This document shows positions 1 to 9,960 of a stretch of DNA of 64,000 nt, piece by piece (within the stretch, counting starts at the first letter, position 1; each line of letters opens with the position of its first letter). The position numbers and the translations under genes are program-made. This DNA is from Chitinibacter fontanus. Its GTDB lineage: Bacteria > Pseudomonadota > Gammaproteobacteria > Burkholderiales > Chitinibacteraceae. The stretch spans positions 806,001-870,000 of the forward strand of contig NZ_CP058952.1 of assembly GCF_013423785.1 (NCBI RefSeq). The letters are read 5' to 3'. The notes under the pieces are model-generated. The model saw nothing but the letters and a program-made list of their open reading frames with translations, did not search any database and had not been told where the DNA came from.

Positions 1-12
1 TTTGCCCTAGCA

Positions 13-636
13 ATGCCTAACTCCACGACAGAATTGCAAAAAATCGCCAGTGCGCGTCTCCCCACCAATCAGGGCACTTTTACCAGTCATGCGTTTCTCA
101 ACCCGCAAACTGGCGTTGAACACCTAGTGCTCACGCTGGGTGATATTGCTGGTGATGACGTATTGATTCGCCTGCATTCGGAATGCCTGACCGGCGATGC
201 TCTTGGGTCTTTGCGCTGCGATTGTGGTGATCAGCTCAAAAATGCCTTGCAGCGGATTCAAACCGAAGGTCGCGGCGCTTTGCTCTATTTACGCGGGCAC
301 GAAGGTCGCGGTATTGGGCTGTGCAATAAGATCTTCGCCTACCAGCTGCAAGATCAAGGCATGGATACCGTAGAAGCAAATCTGGCGCAAGGTCTACCTA
401 GTGATGGCCGTAGCTATACTGATGCGGCGTGGATGCTAAAAGATTTGGGGGTTAAATCAGTGCGATTGATGAGCAATAACCCACTGAAAATCGAAGCACT
501 CAATGCACTTGGTATTCCGGTGACTGAGCGCTTATCGCATGAAATTGTCGCCAATCCGGAAAACAGCAAATATTTGTTAACCAAAAAAGAACGCATGGGG
601 CATTTACTCAGTTCACACGCAAAAAAACCGAGTTAA
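13..636 (+). CDS. ribA: GTP cyclohydrolase II
   Basis: Opens the imidazole ring of GTP to give 2,5-diamino-6-ribosylamino-pyrimidinone phosphate, formate and pyrophosphate, the first step of riboflavin synthesis. The 207-residue protein has the zinc ligands Cys58, Cys69 and Cys71 (SEC...RCDCG), the RGHEGRGIGL segment at 94-103 and the MSNNP motif near 153, all typical of RibA. It is a stand-alone cyclohydrolase without a fused RibB domain. The frame stays open to the window edge, but the ATG at 13 gives a length close to the family norm (about 200). It converges on fliR with a gap of only 10 bp. Confidence 0.96.
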   Translation: MPNSTTELQKIASARLPTNQGTFTSHAFLNPQTGVEHLVLTLGDIAGDDVLIRLHSECLTGDALGSLRCDCGDQLKNALQRIQTEGRGALLYLRGHEGRGIGLCNKIFAYQLQDQGMDTVEANLAQGLPSDGRSYTDAAWMLKDLGVKSVRLMSNNPLKIEALNALGIPVTERLSHEIVANPENSKYLLTKKERMGHLLSSHAKKPS

Positions 637-646
637 TCCCAACAGC

Positions 647-1435
647 TTACGGGCTAGCAAATGCCTTGATGATTTCTCCCACCACCCTTGTGGTGCCACC
701 AATCAATTGGTCGATTTGCGGCACCATAAACGGTAGTGAGTAATACAACGCAGCAAAACCAATCCCTAGCGTCAGTGGAAAACCAATCGCAAACACGTTC
801 AACTGCGGGGCTGCGCGGGTCATCACCCCAATCGACAAGTTAGTGATTAATAACGCAGCCAGCACTGGCAGCGACAACAGCACTGCAGAGCGAAAAATAA
901 CCCCACCATACAAAGCGACCAACTCAAAGCCTTTGCCATTAAGGTGAACCTGACCAACGGGAAGCTGCAGCATGCTTTCCAATAAAATACGCAACATCAT
1001 TAAATGCCCGTTCAAGGCCAGAAACAGCAAAATCATCAGCAAGCTCATCAACTGCGCGACCGCCAAGGTATTACTGGCATTTTGCGGGTCATAAAAGGAA
1101 GCAAAACCCAAGCCCATCTGCAAACCCGCCAGATGCCCCGCCATTTCGACGGCAGTGAATACAAGGCGCATTACAAAACCAATCGAAATCCCAACCAGCA
1201 ACTCACGAACAGCAATCAGCATGCCATCTGGGGATACCACCGGTACGCTCGGCATCGGCGGCAAGGCAGGTACGACAACTAGTGTGAGAAAGATGGCGAG
1301 CCCCACACGAACCCGCACCGGAATACGGCGGCTGGAAAAGAAAGGGTCAACCAATAACATGCCCATAATGCGCAAGAATGGCCACCAAAACAGGGCGAGC
1401 CAAACCTCAATCTGCGCCTGCGTAACAACCCACAT
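647..1435 (-). CDS. fliR: flagellar export apparatus protein FliR
   Basis: Membrane component of the flagellar type III export gate, where FliP, FliQ and FliR form the helical pore inside the basal body. The 262-residue protein is a string of hydrophobic segments with the family-typical central run around LQMGLGFASFYDPQ. It is the last gene of the fliKLMNOPQR block; its start directly abuts the fliQ stop, so translation is probably coupled. Confidence 0.96.
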   Translation of the reverse strand: MWVVTQAQIEVWLALFWWPFLRIMGMLLVDPFFSSRRIPVRVRVGLAIFLTLVVVPALPPMPSVPVVSPDGMLIAVRELLVGISIGFVMRLVFTAVEMAGHLAGLQMGLGFASFYDPQNASNTLAVAQLMSLLMILLFLALNGHLMMLRILLESMLQLPVGQVHLNGKGFELVALYGGVIFRSAVLLSLPVLAALLITNLSIGVMTRAAPQLNVFAIGFPLTLGIGFAALYYSLPFMVPQIDQLIGGTTRVVGEIIKAFASP

Positions 1436-1705
1436 TTAGCCAATCACTTGTGGAATACTTTGATACAGCCGGGTCATGTAATCGGTCATGATTTCAATCA
1501 TCCACGGCCCAGCCAGCACCAGCACTAAAAAAGCGATCAATAGCTTGGGAATAAACGACAGCGTTGCCTCATTAATCTGCGTCGCAGCTTGAAAAATACT
1601 GATTATCAGCCCCGAAACCAGCGTAGCAACCAAGACAGGGCCACACAGCAATACCATCACTTCCATTGCACGCTGCAGGATTGATACCACCACCTCTGGC
1701 GTCAT
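1436..1705 (-). CDS. fliQ: flagellar export apparatus protein FliQ
   Basis: Small two-helix subunit of the flagellar export gate. The 89 residues contain two membrane helices and the family sequence around ATQINEATLSFIPK, with the usual length for FliQ. It lies between fliP and fliR with zero spacing on either side, as in most flagellated proteobacteria. Confidence 0.96.
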   Translation of the reverse strand: MTPEVVVSILQRAMEVMVLLCGPVLVATLVSGLIISIFQAATQINEATLSFIPKLLIAFLVLVLAGPWMIEIMTDYMTRLYQSIPQVIG

Positions 1706-2458
1706 CTAGCCTCCGACATAAAAGCTTTGTACTAAAGACCCCATCAATAGCGTCCAGCCATCGACCAGTACAAAGAGCATTAGTTTAAACGGCAGCGAAA
1801 TCATGACAGGAGAAACCATCATCATCCCCATCCCCATCAAAATACTGGCCACCACCAAGTCAATAATCAGGAATGGAATAATGACCATAAACCCGATCTG
1901 AAATGCAGTTTTCAGCTCGCTGGTTACAAAGGCAGGCACCAATACTCGCAAACTAACCTCTTCCGGTCCTTGCGGCGCCTGCGCTCCTGAAACCTCGATA
2001 AAAAAGGCTAAGTCTTTTTGCCGGGTTTGCTTGAGCATGAAGTCTTTAAGTGGCAAAGCCCCTTTATCTAAAGCTTCATTAAAGCTGAGCTTATTTTCCG
2101 AATAGGGCTGGTATGCCGTGGTGTAGATTTTATCGAGCACTGGCGACATCACAAACATCGTCAGAAACAGTGATAAGCCAACAATCACCTGATTAGGCGG
2201 GCTTTGCATTGTGCCTAGCGCCTGCCGCAGTAGTGATAACACAATCACAATCCGGGTAAATGCCGTCATCATAAGCAACAGTGCGGGGATAAACCCGAGC
2301 GCAGTCATAAATAGCAGGGTTTGAATCGGCAAAGAATACGCAGTGCCACCCGCTGTTTGCGTCGATGACATAAAGGGTATGCCCGCAGGATCAGCCGCCA
2401 ACAATAGTTGCGGCAACATACCCAATAAGAAAGCCAGAATGGGGAATTTATTTCGCAT
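1706..2458 (-). CDS. fliP: flagellar export apparatus protein FliP
   Basis: Core pore subunit of the flagellar export gate. The 250-residue protein starts with a cleavable-type signal peptide (residues 1 to about 22), followed by hydrophobic segments and the conserved run [16 protein letters not shown] near residue 65. The C-terminal half contains the [14 protein letters not shown] signature. The start overlaps the fliO stop region by 11 bp, which suggests coupled translation. Confidence 0.96.
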   Translation of the reverse strand: MRNKFPILAFLLGMLPQLLLAADPAGIPFMSSTQTAGGTAYSLPIQTLLFMTALGFIPALLLMMTAFTRIVIVLSLLRQALGTMQSPPNQVIVGLSLFLTMFVMSPVLDKIYTTAYQPYSENKLSFNEALDKGALPLKDFMLKQTRQKDLAFFIEVSGAQAPQGPEEVSLRVLVPAFVTSELKTAFQIGFMVIIPFLIIDLVVASILMGMGMMMVSPVMISLPFKLMLFVLVDGWTLLMGSLVQSFYVGG

Positions 2459-2882
2459 CTTTGCTCTCTTTGCGTTTTTCTATCGCAGCTTGCAGCCACT
2501 GAGCAAAGGCTGGTGTCACTGGAGTTGGTGTCACTGCCCCTTCTGGTTTAGACAATGTGTGCAACAGATTCACTTGCTCACTTGTCACACCCAATACCAG
2601 CCACTGCTGCTCGATCTCAACAATTACCACGCGTTCACGCTGGCCAACCATCACACCGGAAACGACACGTAAATGCCCAGCTCCAGCCCCCGGCACCAGT
2701 GAGAAACGTCGCATAACCCAAGCGGCGCCAACAATTAAGCCCAGTACCAATGCCAATGCCAGTAATACCTGCAGCAAGGACCCTGCGCCAGATGCTGGCG
2801 TCGCCAGCGCTGGATTTGCGCCAGCCCAAACCGACAACGGCAGCCCGATTAGGCTGCCGCAAAGGAAACGACTATGTGTCAT
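2448..2882 (-). CDS. fliO: flagellar biosynthesis protein FliO
   Basis: Helper for FliP assembly in the flagellar export gate. The 144-residue protein has an N-terminal signal-like segment, a single membrane helix at about 37-58, then a FliO-type beta domain ([20 protein letters not shown]). FliO is poorly conserved, so the call rests on this architecture and on its place between fliN and fliP. An 84-bp gap separates it from fliN, larger than the other gaps of the block. Confidence 0.9.
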   Translation of the reverse strand: MTHSRFLCGSLIGLPLSVWAGANPALATPASGAGSLLQVLLALALVLGLIVGAAWVMRRFSLVPGAGAGHLRVVSGVMVGQRERVVIVEIEQQWLVLGVTSEQVNLLHTLSKPEGAVTPTPVTPAFAQWLQAAIEKRKESKDAK

Positions 2883-2966
2883 TTGATTAGACAGGGTACG
2901 GTAGCGTGTATGCTTGCAACACTAACCACACCCTACTCCCATTAATTGATTGAGCACGCCAGCGCG

Positions 2967-3395
2967 CTATTTGTGCAAACGACGAATCCGTTCTGCGGGG
3001 GTAATAATATCGGTCAGCCGGATGCCGAATTTTTCATTTACTACCACCACTTCACCTTGAGCAATCAAGCAGCCGTTCACTAGAACATCCATCGGTTCAC
3101 CGGCCAAACCATCGAGTTCAACGACCGAACCTTGCGCCAATTGCAGCAGATTGCGGATGGCAATTTTGGTACGCCCCAATTCAACCGTCAGTGCCACCGG
3201 AATATCGAGAATCATATCGATATTATTTGGCGCCCCTGCAGGCGTTGCATTGGTATCAAAACTTTGGAAAATATTCGCGGGTTGGGCTTCAGCCTCGGGC
3301 GTTGGCGCAACAGTTTCTTGTTCCGCTAAAGCAGCAGCCCAGTCATCCATAATGTCATCTGGGTTTTCTTCTGCTGGATTATTTTCTTCAGCCAT
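2967..3395 (-). CDS. fliN: flagellar motor switch protein FliN
   Basis: C-ring subunit of the flagellar switch. The 142 residues consist of an acidic, Pro/Ala-rich N-terminal extension (about 1-55) and a C-terminal SpoA domain with the typical runs LGRTKIAIRNLLQLAQGSVV and VLVNGCLIAQGEVVVV. The start overlaps the end of fliM by 8 bp. Confidence 0.96.
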   Translation of the reverse strand: MAEENNPAEENPDDIMDDWAAALAEQETVAPTPEAEAQPANIFQSFDTNATPAGAPNNIDMILDIPVALTVELGRTKIAIRNLLQLAQGSVVELDGLAGEPMDVLVNGCLIAQGEVVVVNEKFGIRLTDIITPAERIRRLHK

Positions 3396-4404
3396 GGTCT
3401 TCCTCTTCGTGGTCCTCTTCCTGCCCGCTGAGCGATTCAGCTGTCGTCAACACTTTGTCGACTTTCAAGGCATATTGCTTGTGAAGAATACCATACTTAC
3501 ATTCAAGCACAGGCACACTATCGACCGTAGCTGTGATCAACTCAGGAATTTCCAGCGGAATCACATCGCCGACTTTCAAACCCAGAATTTCTCCCAGCGT
3601 AATTTGTGAATTACCCAAAGTAGCCACCAGATCAACTTCTGCGTGCTGCACTTGCTTGCGCATCAAATTAGTCCAGCGGTTATCTGCCTCGATCCGGTCA
3701 GCCTGCATACTGCTATAGAGCAAATCACGAATCGGCTCGATCATCGAATATGGGAAGCAAACGTGGAAATCGCCACCGCCAGCACCCAGCTCAATTTTGA
3801 AGGTATATGCCACCACCACTTCGGTTGGCGTGGCGATATTAGCAAACTGGGTATTCATTTCCGAGCGCACATACGCAAATTCGCACTCGAATACCGGCTG
3901 CCAAGCCTTCTGGAATTCTTCAAACACCACTTCGAGCAAACGCTGGATAATGCGCTGCTCGGTCGGCGTAAAATCTCGCCCTTCCACGCGGACGTGGTAG
4001 CGACCATCCGAGCCAAACAGATTATCAACCACTAGAAACACAAAATCAGGATCAAAAATGAACAAGCCGGTACCGCGCAGCGGCTTCATGTGGATCATGT
4101 TCAGATTGGTAGGCACTACCAGATTACGAATAAACTCGCTGTACTTTTGCACCCGCACCGGGCCCACGCTGATCTCAGCATTGCGGCGCATGAAGTTAAA
4201 CAAGGCAATGCGCAGATTACGGGCAAAACGCTCGTTAATAATCTCGAGCGTAGGCATCCGGCCACGGACGATCCTTTCTTGACGACCGATATCATAATCG
4301 CGGACAGCATGAGGGTCGACGTCCTCTTCGACCTCGTCTTGCTCGCCCGTTACGCCACGCAGTAGCGCATCGACCTCTTCTTGAGAAAGGATATCGTCAG
4401 CCAT
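3388..4404 (-). CDS. fliM: flagellar motor switch protein FliM
   Basis: C-ring protein that binds phosphorylated CheY and reverses the motor. The 338-residue protein starts with the CheY-binding peptide (DILSQEEVDALL), followed by the CheC-like middle domain (about 45-230) and a C-terminal SpoA domain. The C-terminus is acidic (EEDHEEEDHG). Length is normal for the family. It lies between fliL and fliN in one transcription unit. Confidence 0.97.
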   Translation of the reverse strand: MADDILSQEEVDALLRGVTGEQDEVEEDVDPHAVRDYDIGRQERIVRGRMPTLEIINERFARNLRIALFNFMRRNAEISVGPVRVQKYSEFIRNLVVPTNLNMIHMKPLRGTGLFIFDPDFVFLVVDNLFGSDGRYHVRVEGRDFTPTEQRIIQRLLEVVFEEFQKAWQPVFECEFAYVRSEMNTQFANIATPTEVVVAYTFKIELGAGGGDFHVCFPYSMIEPIRDLLYSSMQADRIEADNRWTNLMRKQVQHAEVDLVATLGNSQITLGEILGLKVGDVIPLEIPELITATVDSVPVLECKYGILHKQYALKVDKVLTTAESLSGQEEDHEEEDHG

Positions 4405-4457
4405 ATCGCCGCTTTAATTCCAACTGAACTGCTCTAAATAATCGGTTGTTTTGATAA

Positions 4458-5036
4458 TTACTGAACCTGATAAAAATATTTGGTGAAGTTAACACTTAAA
4501 ACACCTTCATCCTTGGCCTCGGCTTCAAGCAAGTGGTTTAAGGCTTCACGAATTTCACGTGCCAGGGTTTCCTGACCTTCGGTGGTCTTAACTTGTTCAA
4601 GTGTTTTAGAACGCAATAAGCGATTCACAGCATCCAAAGCCTTAGGCTGAATTCCCTTCAAGCGCTCTTTATCGTGCTCTTCAGCTAACTCAACCATAAT
4701 CTCAACTTGTAAAACCGATTCGGTATCGCCAGCCAAATTAACGGTAAAAGCCTGATCTTGCAGCTTGTCAAAAACTGGCGCGGTGTGGCCTTCTTTTTTC
4801 TCTTTCTCTTTTTTCTTCTTCTCTTTTTCTTTCTTGGCGTCCTCAGCGTGCGCATTAGCTTCTGCAACAGCCTCATCCGCGCTACCTTCAGCCGGAGTTT
4901 TCAGTAGAAAGAACGCAAGAGCGCCGCCAACCAACAAGACCACCACGATCAAGCCAATAATGGCAAACAGCAAGATATTTTTTTTGGATTTTGGAGCTGC
5001 TGCGTCAGCACTTGGAGCGGCTTTAGCGTCGGACAT
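4458..5036 (-). CDS. fliL: flagellar basal body protein FliL
   Basis: Single-pass inner-membrane protein that surrounds the stator and supports torque under load. The 192-residue protein has a short cytoplasmic head, one membrane helix at about residues 20-43, a Glu/Lys-rich linker (KKEKEKKKKEKEKKEG) and a periplasmic FliL domain ending in VNFTKYFYQVQ. The ATG at 5036 is preferred over an in-frame TTG at 5054 because it has AGAGG about 8 nt upstream. The charged linker is longer than in enterobacterial FliL. Confidence 0.95.
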   Translation of the reverse strand: MSDAKAAPSADAAAPKSKKNILLFAIIGLIVVVLLVGGALAFFLLKTPAEGSADEAVAEANAHAEDAKKEKEKKKKEKEKKEGHTAPVFDKLQDQAFTVNLAGDTESVLQVEIMVELAEEHDKERLKGIQPKALDAVNRLLRSKTLEQVKTTEGQETLAREIREALNHLLEAEAKDEGVLSVNFTKYFYQVQ

Positions 5037-5090
5037 TTGTACTGCCTCTATCAATTTGGGGGAATTCTAACCGAATACTGATGCAAAATA

Positions 5091-5107
5091 CCCCAGCAAA
5101 GCTGAGG
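5091..5107 (-). terminator. probable intrinsic terminator after fliK
   Basis: On the minus strand a 7-bp stem (CCTCAGC / GCTGGGG, loop of three bases) is followed by TATTTTG. It lies between the fliK stop and the fliL start, so fliK may be transcribed apart from fliL-fliR or be attenuated. Confidence 0.4.
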
Positions 5108-5182
5108 CATTTTCGGCTTCTATTGCGAAAGATACTATAAAACAAGCGCTAAGCAAGCGTTTTTGAGGTAACACATTGAAAA

Positions 5183-6466
5183 TCAGACAAACAAACTCAC
5201 TCGAGTCGCACCAACTGGTACTCTGAGTTCATTAAGCTGAATAGTTCGCTCAATACCAGGCAAATTTGCAACTAAGCGCTCGCCACCGGTTGGACTTGCG
5301 CTTTGCTGAGAATTAAAGCGTCCCCCTTGCTGTTGTTGCTGAAAGGCACTTTGCTGCTGTTGCTGCAAAGAATCTGACGCCACTTGCACATTGTGCAAAA
5401 CAATCCCTTGATCAGCCAATAGTGCGGTTAATTTTGGCGTTGCAGCAGCCAACGCCTCCCGCACAGCTGCATGCTGTGAGGTGAATACAACGCTGGCTTG
5501 TTCGCTACCAATATTCAACCGCACTTCCATTGGCCCCAAATTTGGCGGATTGAGCTGCATCTCGATTTGCTGTTCTTGCTTACCCAACATCATGCTCACA
5601 CGCTGCGCTACTGCTTCCCCCCAACGAGCATCTTGCACCGGGGTTTCGATATAGTGAGTTGGCAGCATGACTCGTGTCGCATTTGCACTTGCTAGCGCCG
5701 CATTTGAATTAACGCCCATGGCCGGAGCATTCATACCTGAGCCGAGCTTATTGGCCAAAGTATCAGCAAAATTAGGCTCCGACTTGCTGGTTGTTTTTGC
5801 TGTATCCGGCGGCAAAGCGGCAAGTAAATTCATGTCATCAACGGCAACATCTGCCGCCGATGATTTTTGCCCTGCCAACTCCAAACCAGTAAGTGTTGGT
5901 TTTTGGCGCCCTTGACCTTGGTCTTGCGCGAGCAAATCCTCATCGACGCCAGTTTCAGTTTTGCCCCCCCTCCCAAGCTGATTAGGGTCGCCGATAGCAG
6001 CGATAAGCGCCTTACCATCTGTACTATCACCACTGGTTTGTGGATTCAGCGCTTCGGGCTTTAGGGCTGGTGTTGTGTTTTGGGCTAATTGCATCATGCC
6101 AAGCAAAGCGGCCAACGCGTTCTGATCAGTAGCCTTAGCGGTTTGCTCATCTTGCTCAGCTGGTGGACTGGCTTCAGCATTTGACAGCTTAGTTTGTTGC
6201 GTGTCCGCCGCTGCAGCCTGCGTTTGCTGATTATAGGCAGCTTCGTTGATATTTTTATTGCCGGTTTCAGTGTTATTTTTTGCTTCAGGCGCTTTGCTTT
6301 GTGCCCCCTTATCCGCCGGCTTGGTTTGTACTTTGCCAAGTTCATTTTTAAATTGGCTACCGAACTCCATCGCGTTGCTAGACTGTGCCTCACGCGAAGT
6401 TTTGGCATTACTTGGGAGTGAAGTCACGTTTAATAAATTAACGCTATTACTAGAACCGCTTGCCAT
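5183..6466 (-). CDS. fliK: flagellar hook-length control protein FliK
   Basis: Secreted ruler that sets hook length and switches export specificity. The 427-residue protein has a long low-complexity Ala/Gln/Thr N-terminal region and a C-terminal Flg_hook domain (about 310-400, with QIEMQLNPPNLGPMEVRL), then a Gln-rich tail with two runs of five glutamines. The ATG at 6466 (MASGSS) is preferred; the frame is open further upstream to 6553 but that would overlap the flhB leader. It is divergent from flhB. Confidence 0.93.
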   Translation of the reverse strand: MASGSSNSVNLLNVTSLPSNAKTSREAQSSNAMEFGSQFKNELGKVQTKPADKGAQSKAPEAKNNTETGNKNINEAAYNQQTQAAAADTQQTKLSNAEASPPAEQDEQTAKATDQNALAALLGMMQLAQNTTPALKPEALNPQTSGDSTDGKALIAAIGDPNQLGRGGKTETGVDEDLLAQDQGQGRQKPTLTGLELAGQKSSAADVAVDDMNLLAALPPDTAKTTSKSEPNFADTLANKLGSGMNAPAMGVNSNAALASANATRVMLPTHYIETPVQDARWGEAVAQRVSMMLGKQEQQIEMQLNPPNLGPMEVRLNIGSEQASVVFTSQHAAVREALAAATPKLTALLADQGIVLHNVQVASDSLQQQQQSAFQQQQQGGRFNSQQSASPTGGERLVANLPGIERTIQLNELRVPVGATRVSLFV

Positions 6467-6553
6467 GATCGATACACCACAAAAATGAGTCACTCGCTTT
6501 AAAGCAAACTTGATGCCAATTCTACGCAAAGAGTCCCATGCTACACTTTGCAC

Positions 6554-7699
6554 ATGGCAGAAGATTCAGACCTCGAACGCACCGAACCGGCCTCGCCCAA
6601 GCGCTTAGACGAAGCGCGCAAGAAAGGGCAAGTACCGCGTTCGCACGAACTCACTTCATTTTCCACCTTGATGGTGGGCTTGGTCGCGGTGATCACAACC
6701 GGACCAGATATTTATGCAGCCATGAAGCAAGTCATGGTCAGCGCGCTGAGTTTTAATCGAACACAAATCTGGCAAAGCCAATTAATGAGCGAGCAATTGT
6801 ACGAATTGTCGCGCATTGCCTTGATTGCCATCTTGCCGATCTTTGCTGCCTGCGCACTCATATCAATTATTACCCCCATCATGATCGGTGGCTGGCTTTT
6901 TAGCATGGAGGCCTTAGGGCCCAACTTTGGGCGCATGAATCCATTGAGCGGCATTGGTCGCATGTTCTCCCCGCGTACGGTAATTGAAACCATCAAAACC
7001 GTCCTGAAATCCGGCTTGATTGGCGGTATTGCAGCGTGGCTTATGTGGAACGAAAAAGAGCAATTTATCTCGCTGCTGGCAATGGCACCTGAGTCAGGCT
7101 TTGCAATGGCATGGCAAATGACCCGCCACACCCTGTTGCTCGTCGTCAGTACCATGGCCGTCATCGCGTTAATTGATGTGCCATATCAGCTATGGGATTA
7201 CTACAAAGGCTTACGAATGACCAAAGAAGAGGTCAAACAGGAGGGCAAGGAAGCCGAAGGGGATCCACATGTCAAAGGACGGATTCGACAATTGCAACGT
7301 GAAGCTGCTCGTAAACGGATGATGTCTGAGATTCCGAAAGCCAATGTTGTTGTCACCAATCCGACTCACTATGCGGTAGCAATTCGTTATGACCAGCAAA
7401 TGCGTGCACCAACCGTGGTTGCCAAAGGTTCATTCTTACTCGCGGAGCGCATTATTGAGGTCGCCAAAGACCATAAAGTGGTCGTGATTCGTACTCCACC
7501 ATTTGCGCGAGCGCTGTACCATCACGCTGACCTAGGCGAAGAAATTCCGACAGCACTGTATACTGCGACAGCGGAAGTTTTGGCCTACATCTATCAGCTA
7601 GAACTGTATCGTAAAGAAGGTGGCTTCGAGCCTGTACTTAACACTGATTTACCCGTTCCACCGGAGCTTGATCCAGAATCAGGCATATCCGATGTATAG
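6554..7699 (+). CDS. flhB: flagellar export switch protein FlhB
   Basis: Membrane protein of the flagellar export gate that changes substrate from hook to filament after cleaving itself. The 381-residue protein opens with the family sequence MAEDSD...ERTEPASPKRLDEARKKG, has four hydrophobic segments, and carries the autocleavage motif NPTH with Asn at residue 269, the position known in Salmonella. The ATG at 6554 gives the canonical N-terminus; a TTG two codons earlier is unlikely. First gene of the plus-strand flagellar run. Confidence 0.97.
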   Translation: MAEDSDLERTEPASPKRLDEARKKGQVPRSHELTSFSTLMVGLVAVITTGPDIYAAMKQVMVSALSFNRTQIWQSQLMSEQLYELSRIALIAILPIFAACALISIITPIMIGGWLFSMEALGPNFGRMNPLSGIGRMFSPRTVIETIKTVLKSGLIGGIAAWLMWNEKEQFISLLAMAPESGFAMAWQMTRHTLLLVVSTMAVIALIDVPYQLWDYYKGLRMTKEEVKQEGKEAEGDPHVKGRIRQLQREAARKRMMSEIPKANVVVTNPTHYAVAIRYDQQMRAPTVVAKGSFLLAERIIEVAKDHKVVVIRTPPFARALYHHADLGEEIPTALYTATAEVLAYIYQLELYRKEGGFEPVLNTDLPVPPELDPESGISDV

Positions 7700-7755
7700 C
7701 CCGCAACAGCTCATGCAAAATAAACTAGCGAAAGATACTCCAACCAGGTATTTGA

Positions 7756-9846
7756 ATGTGGCGTAATAAACTCACCGTACTTGCAATGCCAGCCTTGGTG
7801 CTGATGGTGTTGGGCATGATGATTCTGCCCTTACCCCCGCTCGTACTCGACTTCTTTTTCACATTCAATATTGCGCTGTCAGTCATTGTATTGATGGTGA
7901 GTTTGTATACTCATAAACCACTTGAGTTTTCCAGCTTTCCGACGGTACTACTGATGACGACGCTTTTGCGCCTGTCATTAAACGTAGCTTCAACAAAATT
8001 GGTGCTAACCGAGGGTCATGCTGGGGGCGACGCTGCGGGCAAGGTAATCGAATCATTTGGCCACGTACTAATTGGCGACAATATTGCCGTCGGTATCGTG
8101 GCGTTTATTATTCTGACCATTATTAACTTTGTCGTAATCACCAAAGGTGCCGGCCGGATTGCCGAGGTCTCTGCCCGCTTTACTTTGGACGCGATGCCCG
8201 GCAAACAGATGGCAATTGACGCCGATTTAAATGCCGGATTAATTGGTGAGGAAGAGGCTCGCACCCGGCGCGCGCAAATTTCTGAAGAGGCCAATTTCTT
8301 TGGCTCTATGGACGGTGCGAGTAAATTCGTCCGTGGTGACGCTGTAGCGGGCATTTTGGTCATGGTCATCAATCTGATCGGCGGTTTGTTGGTCGGGATG
8401 TTGCAACACGACCTAGCCTTCGCTGACGCAGCCAAAACCTACACTCTACTTACCATCGGTGATGGCCTAGTGGCCCAAGTTCCGGCACTAATTATTTCAG
8501 TTGCCGCCGGTATTGTGGTTTCTCGTGTAGGCACCAACCAAGATTTATCCGAGCAAATTCTGGGGCAACTGTTTTCACGCCCACAGGTAATGTATGTAAC
8601 CGCCGGTGTACTGGCCGTACTGGGTATTATTCCTGGCATGCCCCATTTTGCCTTCTTATTAATGGCACTGATTGCCGGTGGCTTGGCATGGTATTCCGAA
8701 CAAAACCAGTTGCAAGCGGCCACAGGTGGCGCCACAATCAAACCAGGCAGCGCACCGGGTGCCACACCCGGCTCAGCACCAGCCGCCCCCGCTGAAGCCC
8801 CCTTGCAGGAAGTTAGTTGGGCTGACGTACAGCCAGTCGATCCAGTAGGGCTAGAGGTGGGCTATCGGCTAATTCCGCTCGTCGACCGTAACCAGGATGG
8901 TGAATTGCTGCGGCGTATTCGTGGCATTCGCAAAAAAATTGCCCAAGAATTGGGTTTTCTCGTTCCCGCAGTTCATATTCGCGACAATCTGGAATTGCGC
9001 CCCAACCAATATCGCATCCAGCTTAAAGGCGTTGATGTCGGCATGGGCGAAGCTTTTGTCGGCCAATGGCTGGCAATCAACCCGGGCAATGCGGCGGGTA
9101 ATTTACCGGGAACAGCCACCACCGACCCGACCTTTGGCCTGCCCGCGACCTGGGTCGACAGCAGCCTACGTGATCAAGCCCAAGCTATGGGTTATACCGT
9201 CGTTGATGCTTCAACGGTAGTTGGCACACATATCTCCAATATTTTGCAATCCCACGCGGCAGAGTTACTTGGCCGCGAGGAAGTTCAATCCCTGCTCGAT
9301 CACTTTGCCAAAGAATCACCAAAACTGGTGGAAGATCTGGTACCCAAAGTCATTGCTATCGGCACCTTGCAAAAAGTGCTGCAAAACCTTCTCGACGATG
9401 GCCTGCATATTCGCGATTTGCGCACCATTCTGGAAACGCTGGGTGACAATGTCACGAGAACTCAAGATATTGATGACTTAACCTCGATAGTGCGCGTTGC
9501 CTTGGGCCGTGCCATTGTGCATCAACTATTCCCAGGCGAGAATGAGCTACAAGTCGTTGCATTAGAGCCACAGCTGGAAAACATCCTGATGTCGGCAGCC
9601 AGCGGCAAATCTCAAGGCGGTTTAGAGCCAGGGCTGGCCGAGCGCTTGCTACAGCAGGCTGCACAATTATCGGAACAACTTGAGATGCAGGGCATTAATC
9701 CGGTAATTATCACGCCCTCGCAATTACGGCCTATGCTGTCGCGCTTTTTAAAGCGCTCTATCCCGAATTTACGGGTTATAGCCCATACCGAAATTCCGGA
9801 AGCCAAAACCCTGCGCATCATTGGTGTACTGGGTGCCAACAACTAA
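7756..9846 (+). CDS. flhA: flagellar export gate protein FlhA
   Basis: Largest subunit of the flagellar export gate; its cytoplasmic ring docks export chaperones and filament subunits. The 696-residue protein has about eight membrane helices in the first 330 residues, including the conserved FHIPEP-family segments (TKGAGRIAEVSARFTLDAMPGK near 140), then the cytoplasmic domain with a Pro/Ala-rich linker around 330-350. Length is normal. A 56-bp gap separates it from flhB. Confidence 0.97.
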   Translation: MWRNKLTVLAMPALVLMVLGMMILPLPPLVLDFFFTFNIALSVIVLMVSLYTHKPLEFSSFPTVLLMTTLLRLSLNVASTKLVLTEGHAGGDAAGKVIESFGHVLIGDNIAVGIVAFIILTIINFVVITKGAGRIAEVSARFTLDAMPGKQMAIDADLNAGLIGEEEARTRRAQISEEANFFGSMDGASKFVRGDAVAGILVMVINLIGGLLVGMLQHDLAFADAAKTYTLLTIGDGLVAQVPALIISVAAGIVVSRVGTNQDLSEQILGQLFSRPQVMYVTAGVLAVLGIIPGMPHFAFLLMALIAGGLAWYSEQNQLQAATGGATIKPGSAPGATPGSAPAAPAEAPLQEVSWADVQPVDPVGLEVGYRLIPLVDRNQDGELLRRIRGIRKKIAQELGFLVPAVHIRDNLELRPNQYRIQLKGVDVGMGEAFVGQWLAINPGNAAGNLPGTATTDPTFGLPATWVDSSLRDQAQAMGYTVVDASTVVGTHISNILQSHAAELLGREEVQSLLDHFAKESPKLVEDLVPKVIAIGTLQKVLQNLLDDGLHIRDLRTILETLGDNVTRTQDIDDLTSIVRVALGRAIVHQLFPGENELQVVALEPQLENILMSAASGKSQGGLEPGLAERLLQQAAQLSEQLEMQGINPVIITPSQLRPMLSRFLKRSIPNLRVIAHTEIPEAKTLRIIGVLGANN

Positions 9847-9960
9847 GAGCAGGCTATGCCCCCAGCCAACGCTAATTTCTTGCAACAAACGGCCACTATT
9901 CTGACTTTCAGTGTGCAGATCAATTGTGCAGATGGCCGCGAGCAGCGATAATCCATCCCT

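Noticed and set aside
2894-2940. GGGTAC...CTCCC hairpin between fliO and fliN as a ninth repeat copy
   Set aside because: It is 47 bp long and lacks the ATACCC end; kept out of the family.
5037-5054. TTG start for fliL giving six extra residues
   Set aside because: The ATG at 5036 has AGAGG at proper distance and gives the usual N-terminus.
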